Positions 53,100-64,000 of a stretch of 64,000 nt of DNA are shown here, in pieces. Numbering within the stretch: position 1 is the stretch's first letter; the number at the start of each line of letters is the position of its first letter. The notes beneath the pieces are model-generated. The model was not told where the DNA came from. It was given only the letters and a program-made list of their open reading frames with translations, and did not search any database. The translations under genes and the position numbers were made by a program. The DNA is from Parus major (taxonomy: Eukaryota; Chordata; Aves; Passeriformes; Paridae). The DNA lies in the NCBI RefSeq assembly GCF_001522545.3, contig NC_031771.1, positions 29,469,614 to 29,533,613 of the forward strand. Reading direction: 5' to 3'.

Positions 53100-53976
53100 G
53101 TGTTTTCAAGCACTTCTTGCAGGAAGAAATTATTTCTTTCAAAACACTGCACAAAGCCCAGGACTTCTGACTCTTAGTGTACATTTGCACAGTTTAGGGA
53201 TGAATTCTGAATTTTTAGGGTACTAGTGATGCAGGTGTCTATGAATTGTTTGAGTTCTCCCTTGGGGAGCACTTGCAAGATGTGTATTAGGATACACTTT
53301 AAAATTATTGCAAATTCTCCTCCAATGCTGACAAGAAATAATCCAAGAAATTTTAGGACAAAGGGAAGTAACTTGATTTCTACATTTATAGTATCTAGGA
53401 ATATATGAAACTGTTTGTGTTATATCATAAAGGAACCCACACAACAAAAAGTCTATTGTTAGTGTTGGCAGCAAATGCATTTTTCTGTCTCATACTTTCT
53501 GGGGAAGGAGAGCTAGAAATTTAATAAAAAAAATCCCCAATCATTTTTAAAGCAATAAAAGTCAAAGAAATGGCAAGCTATCCAGACACAGTGAACAAAA
53601 GACATTCTAAAGATGCTCCTAAATGTCAGTACAAGGTAGGATAGGATTAAGAAAATCTGGCAATTCAGAAAAATGTGGTAACATCGAGGTGGGCAGGTGC
53701 CATATGGACTGAACAGTGAAATTTATATATGTCAAAATAAATAGTCAGCACTAGTACAGAATGAATAATGAGGTGGAGATAAGGACCACAAAGGTGATAA
53801 ATTACACACATCAAAACAGTCTCAACAGATTTTTTCTTCATTTTAAACATGAAGTGCACATACTGTTAGAGCTGGGGATATGTGAACATTCTTAACAAAT
53901 ACTAAACTTTACAATTCCTTTCTCTCCTATTAGTTTTCACTAGGGACCCAAATTAAGAAAATGCTAGATGGAACCA

Positions 53977-54006
53977 AAATAAAACAAAACAAAACCAAAA
54001 CAAAAA
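53977..54006. repeat. (AAAAC)n low-complexity tract
   Basis: A/C-rich simple sequence with aaaac and aaacc units. Confidence 0.75.
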
Positions 54007-56190
54007 AAGCCCATATTTTTTTTTTTAATATAGTAAAATATTATTATTATATTTTGCAGATGGAATTATCAGAGATGACATTTGATTTAAAAATGTAAGA
54101 TTATAATGGGAAAAAAGATCAGGCACATGATAGCAAATGTTTGCATTCTAATTTGTAGATTATACAAAGGTGAGAGTTGGTTAGAGTGGCTCTGTTAAAA
54201 TGGAAGCTGGATATTTTATTCACCATAAGATATTACCTGCTGACAGCTAAGGACCCATGGAAGGAGCATAAAGATATTCTATTTCTTTCTATTTCTGTAG
54301 ATTTGGAAGTTTCCTTAAAGTCTTTGATTCATATGATTTAGGCTCATATAAAATGGGTTTGTAATATAACAAATAGGACAGCTTAAACACAATTAACAAA
54401 AATCTATTACAAATGTTAAAAAAAACAACTAATCAAATGAAAATTTCCAATCACATTTTTACTAGGTCGTTGTCACAGATCGAGATTACAGGACTATTCT
54501 TGCTGCTATCAAGAAAACTAGCTCCATCCAAGCCAGACCCAGCAAGATTTTTTAAAATAATTGTGTTCTGGTTGTTTCTTAGCAAACACACACACAAAAA
54601 AAAGGTTAATTGCACCATTTTAAGATTGCCACCAAGCTAATAAATGAGTCTTTATAATTAGGGGCATTTTTTGAAAACCAACGAGTAATCAAGGCAGCAC
54701 TAAGATAACTTTTATCCACTGGGTACAACAAATTATGTGCCATAATTGCAGGGATTAGTTTCTTCTTATAGTTGATTATGTTTTTAAGCATTAGATTGTG
54801 TCATATATTTCTACATACAGGTACAGGTAGATACTGTATTTTTAAATGCAGGTGGGTTCTAGGAGACAGGTGCAACATTTATTTTTAGCAATGCTTTGTC
54901 CACTTCAGATGGAAGATGATATTTTTCCCAAGATAAATATTCCTGTAATGACTTCTGCACATGCAAAAGAGAAGAAACCTTCCAGTGTAAAAAAGAAAAA
55001 AAAAATTACAATTTAGCAAAACTACCTTTGGCTGTATTACAGGTGCCTAGACTTACTCAAGTCAGGTTCCAGCTACTTTCTGAGCTAATGGGAAAGGTTA
55101 AGTAGAACAAAAGGATTCTTTTTTTTTTTTGACTGATGCTGTTGTTCTAAAGTGCTACAATGGCTGGCTGCAATCTCATGTTTCAGGTAGCATTTGAAGG
55201 GAATTCTTAATTCTAAATGGTCACACTGAAGTGGAAATGTTTTTTTATATAATCTTTTTTTCTGCTGACAGCTGGAATTTGTTGTTCAAGAGCTTTGTGA
55301 CATTTTACTCAAGGTACCTAAGAGGAAAAGATTTGGACCATAAGTTAAATAAATTGGTCAAGCAGTACTGAATGGTCAGCTGATATGGGAAAAGGCATGC
55401 AGAATAACTGATTCCACAAACAAGATAGTTTTCCAGACTGATTCCTTATATGTGTGTGTATGTGTCTACATGTGCATGCATTTATTTTGCAAGGCTAGAA
55501 GCGGTCACACTGAATAAAAATACTAAAATAGTTTTATACTGGCTATATTTACATGTGAAATTAATTATTTATTAAATTTCATAGCACTGAGATTAAAATG
55601 AACTTTAAAATTGAAAATATTTTCTTCCTGAATTCCAAAATGCCCTGGCTTCTAAAATGTTATGTACACCTCTGAACATCATTTCAGTGACAGCAAATCT
55701 TAACTGGACTTGTGGAATGATGCCAATTATCTTCATGATTCCTATAGCTGCTTTCCCACAGGCACAGTTGGAAATCCGTAGTGCCTAGCACATTTTGAAG
55801 CCTGCAAACACTGCTCCTTGGCAGGTGGAGCACAGGAGTGCAACTGAAGGAGGATGCAGGTGTAAATTTGAGCACATGATATATCTTGTAATTTCCTAAA
55901 GGACTGAGATTTTCTTAGTTTAGAGATACGAAGTGACTACATTTATGAAATTTTTGTGTGGGAACATGTGAACAGAGAAGGACTGAAGTAGAGAATATAG
56001 GTGTGATGCACTAAAAAGGACTTCACAGTTCTAAAATGTTACTTATTTTAATAGTTGTTGCTGTTGCCAATGGTGGTAGTTGGACAAAGGAAGTTTCAAT
56101 ACTATAAAACTGTCTGAGCTGAATGTCTCAATCTTTCATTCTTTAGATAGCCTCTGGAACAAAGATGCTCTAAAATCCATTATTTAAAGC

Positions 56191-56213
56191 AAATATATAT
56201 ATATATATATATA
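56191..56213. repeat. (TA)n microsatellite
   Basis: About eleven TA units in the FSTL5 intron. Confidence 0.88.
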
Positions 56214-57767
56214 AAAATGCAGAAAAGATTTTTTGCTGTCTCTTATCTTTCCCAAAAACCCTCTATTTTTCAAAAGCAACATATTAGGGACCAGAAGGGT
56301 CCTTCTTTTGAGGGGCAAATATGAGGAGAGGGGAAAAAATGACCACAAGGTTTTCATTTAGCTCAAGTCTCTCACTAAGACACAGAGTAGGAGGCTGCAG
56401 TGAACCCCTATCCCCCCTCTGTGTGCTGTGCCACCATGTAAGACTCACTGACAGATTCCACAATCCTTATTAGAAATTGCAGAATATTTTCTAAATCTTC
56501 TTTTCTTGCCCTGTTACTACTGAGCTGTCTCAGATTCCTGAAGCTTTCAAACTGTTTCCCTATATTCCCTTCATCACTATAGGCCTACAGCTTGATGACA
56601 AAGAACTTTTACAAAATTTCTGCTCCCCGAATGTGCATTGTTAACTGAATTTGTAAAATATTAAATTGTCTCTTAGCATTTGCCACTTCCATAGTTTCAC
56701 TCAGAAAGTACTGAATAGAAAGCTTTCTCTGATTATGGAGGAATTTTGCAACAAAAATAATACCTTCTGTTTGATTATTTGCATAGAAATACTGAAAATG
56801 CTCTCACACCCTGTCAGCTACTTCACACCTCTGTAGGGGCTTAAACTCTGGAATGAAATGTGAATGTACTGACTCACTGCTCCACATGGGTTTCATTTAA
56901 GAAGGTTCACAGGAATGCATTGGCAGCACATTCCAATTACCTCTTAAAGAAAACCTTAGTTTTTGAATTGTTTTGTGCAAATGAATAAATGTAATTTTAG
57001 AAAGACTGCTTCCCCTATTGCCTACACAATGGAGACATAAAAGAGAGGAAAAACTCAAACGGAATATGTTAACTCTATTCAGATCCTGAGCCATCTCACC
57101 AGTGAGTTGATTGCTCATTCTTCCACTTGTTAGATCAGGTAACTGTATGACATTTAAAACACTGCTCCAAGATTAAAACAACTAAAAACTTAGAGTTACT
57201 CCATTACAGTGAGTCCATTTAATCCTGCTTTTGAAATACCTTACAGAGTGTAGTGAAAGACCTTAATTTATTCCAATTATCTTTTGTTCATTTCGATTTA
57301 CGAACATTGGAGCTTAAATAATCAGCCCTTTTGCTCCTTAGGCTTCCAAGAATATATTTTCGTGAGTATTGCACAAGTCATCTTTCTGCAACCATCCCAC
57401 ACACTAATTGGAAAAGTCTATTTTTATGATGAGTGGTATTAGCAGTCAATTAAGGACAAGATCATTTGCTGTCCTGAATTGCTTTGGAACAGAAATAGCT
57501 CACTAAATAAAATTTTCTTCTTAGTAAATGTGTAACAACCAATATTGAAAACATATATCCAATTCTACAGAAGGAAAAATCTTCAGAAAGAGCTGAGGAA
57601 AAATACCTTGGGATTTGTACTAACAGTGTAATAGATCTCATCCTGCCTACTTTTGTGGCCCTGGTGTTTGGTAATTTTTCAACAGAATTGGGGGGGTGAG
57701 GGAGACTTTTTTCAAGCTGTGTATACTAAAAATATGGGCATGAGTGTGCATGAAATACAGTGCTTTA

Positions 57768-57804
57768 CATTCATTCATTCATTCATTCACTCATTCATTC
57801 ATTC
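57768..57804. repeat. (ATTC)n microsatellite
   Basis: About nine cattc/attc tetranucleotide units with one a-to-c type interruption (actc). A frame through it reads repeated FIHS; that is a product of the repeat, not a protein. Confidence 0.92.
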
Positions 57805-59382
57805 TCTTGGTATAATTCAAAGTACATCGATAGTGAGTGCACAGCCAATGATAATAGCAGGGTGGGCTGTTTTTCAAGACAGGCAAGATGAATATAAAAT
57901 TTCTTCCCTTTGAAATCTTCAGATTTCCAACAGCAAGACGGAGCAAACTTCTTTCAGTGTTCTTTCTAACAATAATTATTACTGCTTTGTGTCACAGCCT
58001 CTCTTTCTAAGATTAAGACTCAAATTGGTTGTGCATTGCAATACAACTGGCACAAGAAACTCATGAAAACTCATGGAAAACTGACTTTCTCTAAACTCTG
58101 AGCTTGCTTAGTGAGAAAAAGGATTTTTTTTTTCCATCATGAAGGAATGCTCAAAGGCATGATGTAATTCCTCCCTTAGAGTCAGCAGGTGATCTAGTCT
58201 TGTCAAAAAATACAGACAGGAAATTCTAGAATTAAGTCACATATTTTTAGAGCATCATAATGGGATGCCAACCAGGTCTATCTGCAGCTGAGACTCTCAG
58301 TACAACCACGGATTTTTTTGCTATCTGGAAACATCAGAGGGGCTCTTTTACACATTATTAAGGAGATATTTAGTATATTTTCACTAAAACTAAGAGACAA
58401 TTTCTTTTTTTAATAAACATCTATATACACACACATATATCTTTATGAATGCAGATACGAAAGGATTACAGACAAAACATCGTTTGATTCCCAATGGTGA
58501 TTGAGTGGAAGGAAATAGTATTGCTGGAACATAAAAGAGAGGGAGACACCTTCATAACACCCCAACACTAACTGGTTGTACTGAACTTACCAGATTTCTC
58601 TCCCCAAAATTGTAAAGTTTATTTTCTTGTCCCTCTTCTGTGTACATATCAACTAGCCACCAATTATAAAAGAAAGTTTCAAGATAATAAATTAATCTAT
58701 TTTTCCTCTACTTCTTTTGGCTCATGCCCACTTAGTTTGGTTAGCTGATGCTTTGATGGTGCATCAAAGTATGATGGTTGTTCAAAGTATGTATGGTACA
58801 CCTGCCTGCTATCAAACCAAAAGGTTATTTGCCCTGACTCATGTTCTGTGATAAGTACAAGAAAAAATTAACTCAGTCAGTGGTAGGAAAAAGATGGGAA
58901 AACAGTTTTTTCCTTGGAATGAATTACTGTTTACCTGATACCAAAATTTATAGTATCTCTTCAAATGTCTGATCTGGAGGAACTGTGTTCTAAATTATCT
59001 GCTGCCCAAAAGAGCATTAAAATGTGGGGAATTTTCTAATAATGGTCAGCCCATTTGGATTTTCATATATAAAAATAACTCACCTAGGTAAATCGAAAGT
59101 ATAGTTTCACCAGTTCTTAAATAAAATTATTTTGCAATATTTTTTATATACTTATATACATGCTACTAGCAATTACCACTTTAGCTTAAAAAGACTCACT
59201 ATAGCTTTAAATTATTTTTGCCTTTACTTCTGTTCCTGTGTTCTTTTCCAAGCCAACCTATTGGACAGAATATGCTGTAGACAGTAATACACTGCAGATG
59301 GTATCAGATGGTTTGTGCTTGCTGTTACAAAACCTAATTAATTCTTTTAAGTGATATGCCTTTTTTTAATTTTTTTTTTTTT

Positions 59383-59397
59383 NNNNNNNNNNNNNNN
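59383..59397. other. Assembly gap (15 N)
   Basis: Fifteen undetermined bases directly after a T-rich run (59361-59382). The true length of the homopolymer and gap is unknown. Confidence 0.99.

Positions 59398-64000
<4,603 letters not shown>

Larger units (their letters stand above)
45066..59382. other. Intronic, no gene recognised
   Basis: Long AT-rich part of the FSTL5 last intron. It contains a 20-base T run at 50230-50249 and the microsatellites listed separately. All open frames here are short and without motif support. Confidence 0.5.

Noticed and set aside
57653..57913. Frame with repeated FIHS
   Set aside because: The repeat is the translation of an ATTC microsatellite.

Overview
This window is vertebrate nuclear DNA, almost certainly from a bird. 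It is AT-rich and gene-poor. Its interspersed repeats are CR1-type LINE fragments (the dominant avian LINE) and two LTR fragments that resemble avian endogenous retroviruses. There is no bacterial-style gene packing, CRISPR array, insertion sequence or operon. Nearly every open reading frame in it is a chance frame.

The only gene I can support is the 3' end of FSTL5 (follistatin-like 5) on the minus strand. Three coding exons are visible, listed here in transcription order: 63454-63347 (108 nt, 36 codons), 61782-61658 (125 nt) and the terminal exon from 36212 to a TAA stop at 35512-35510. The splice sites are canonical and the phases agree (0/0, then a codon split after base 2). Together they encode about 311 residues, the C-terminal beta-propeller-like part of the secreted protein. 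The kazal, EF-hand and Ig-like domains lie beyond position 64000. The last intron is about 25.4 kb and occupies 36213-61657. The next intron upstream is 1.56 kb.

Layout: 1 to about 33.8 kb is intergenic DNA downstream of FSTL5. It holds CR1 fragments at 6479-6905 (-), 11335-11576 (+), 25304-25350 (-), 29090-29645 (+) and 32728-33540 (-, two blocks), an ERV LTR at about 12815-13486 (+), and several microsatellites. The FSTL5 3' UTR and terminal exon cover about 34.1-36.2 kb. The 25 kb intron contains an old CR1-clade (L3-like) LINE at about 41480-42640 (+), a younger CR1 at 42861-43060 (-), a truncated LTR at 44749-45065 (+), many AT-rich microsatellites, and a 15-base assembly gap at 59383-59397.

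I found no previously undescribed system. The best leads for a second look are a perfect 12-bp GC-rich hairpin at 18115-18142, an 11-bp perfect inverted repeat inside a homeodomain-motif-like stretch at 39058-39086, a three-copy 13-bp tandem repeat at 16656-16694, and the old LINE in the FSTL5 intron. All family assignments come from recognising sequence by eye; no database search was run.
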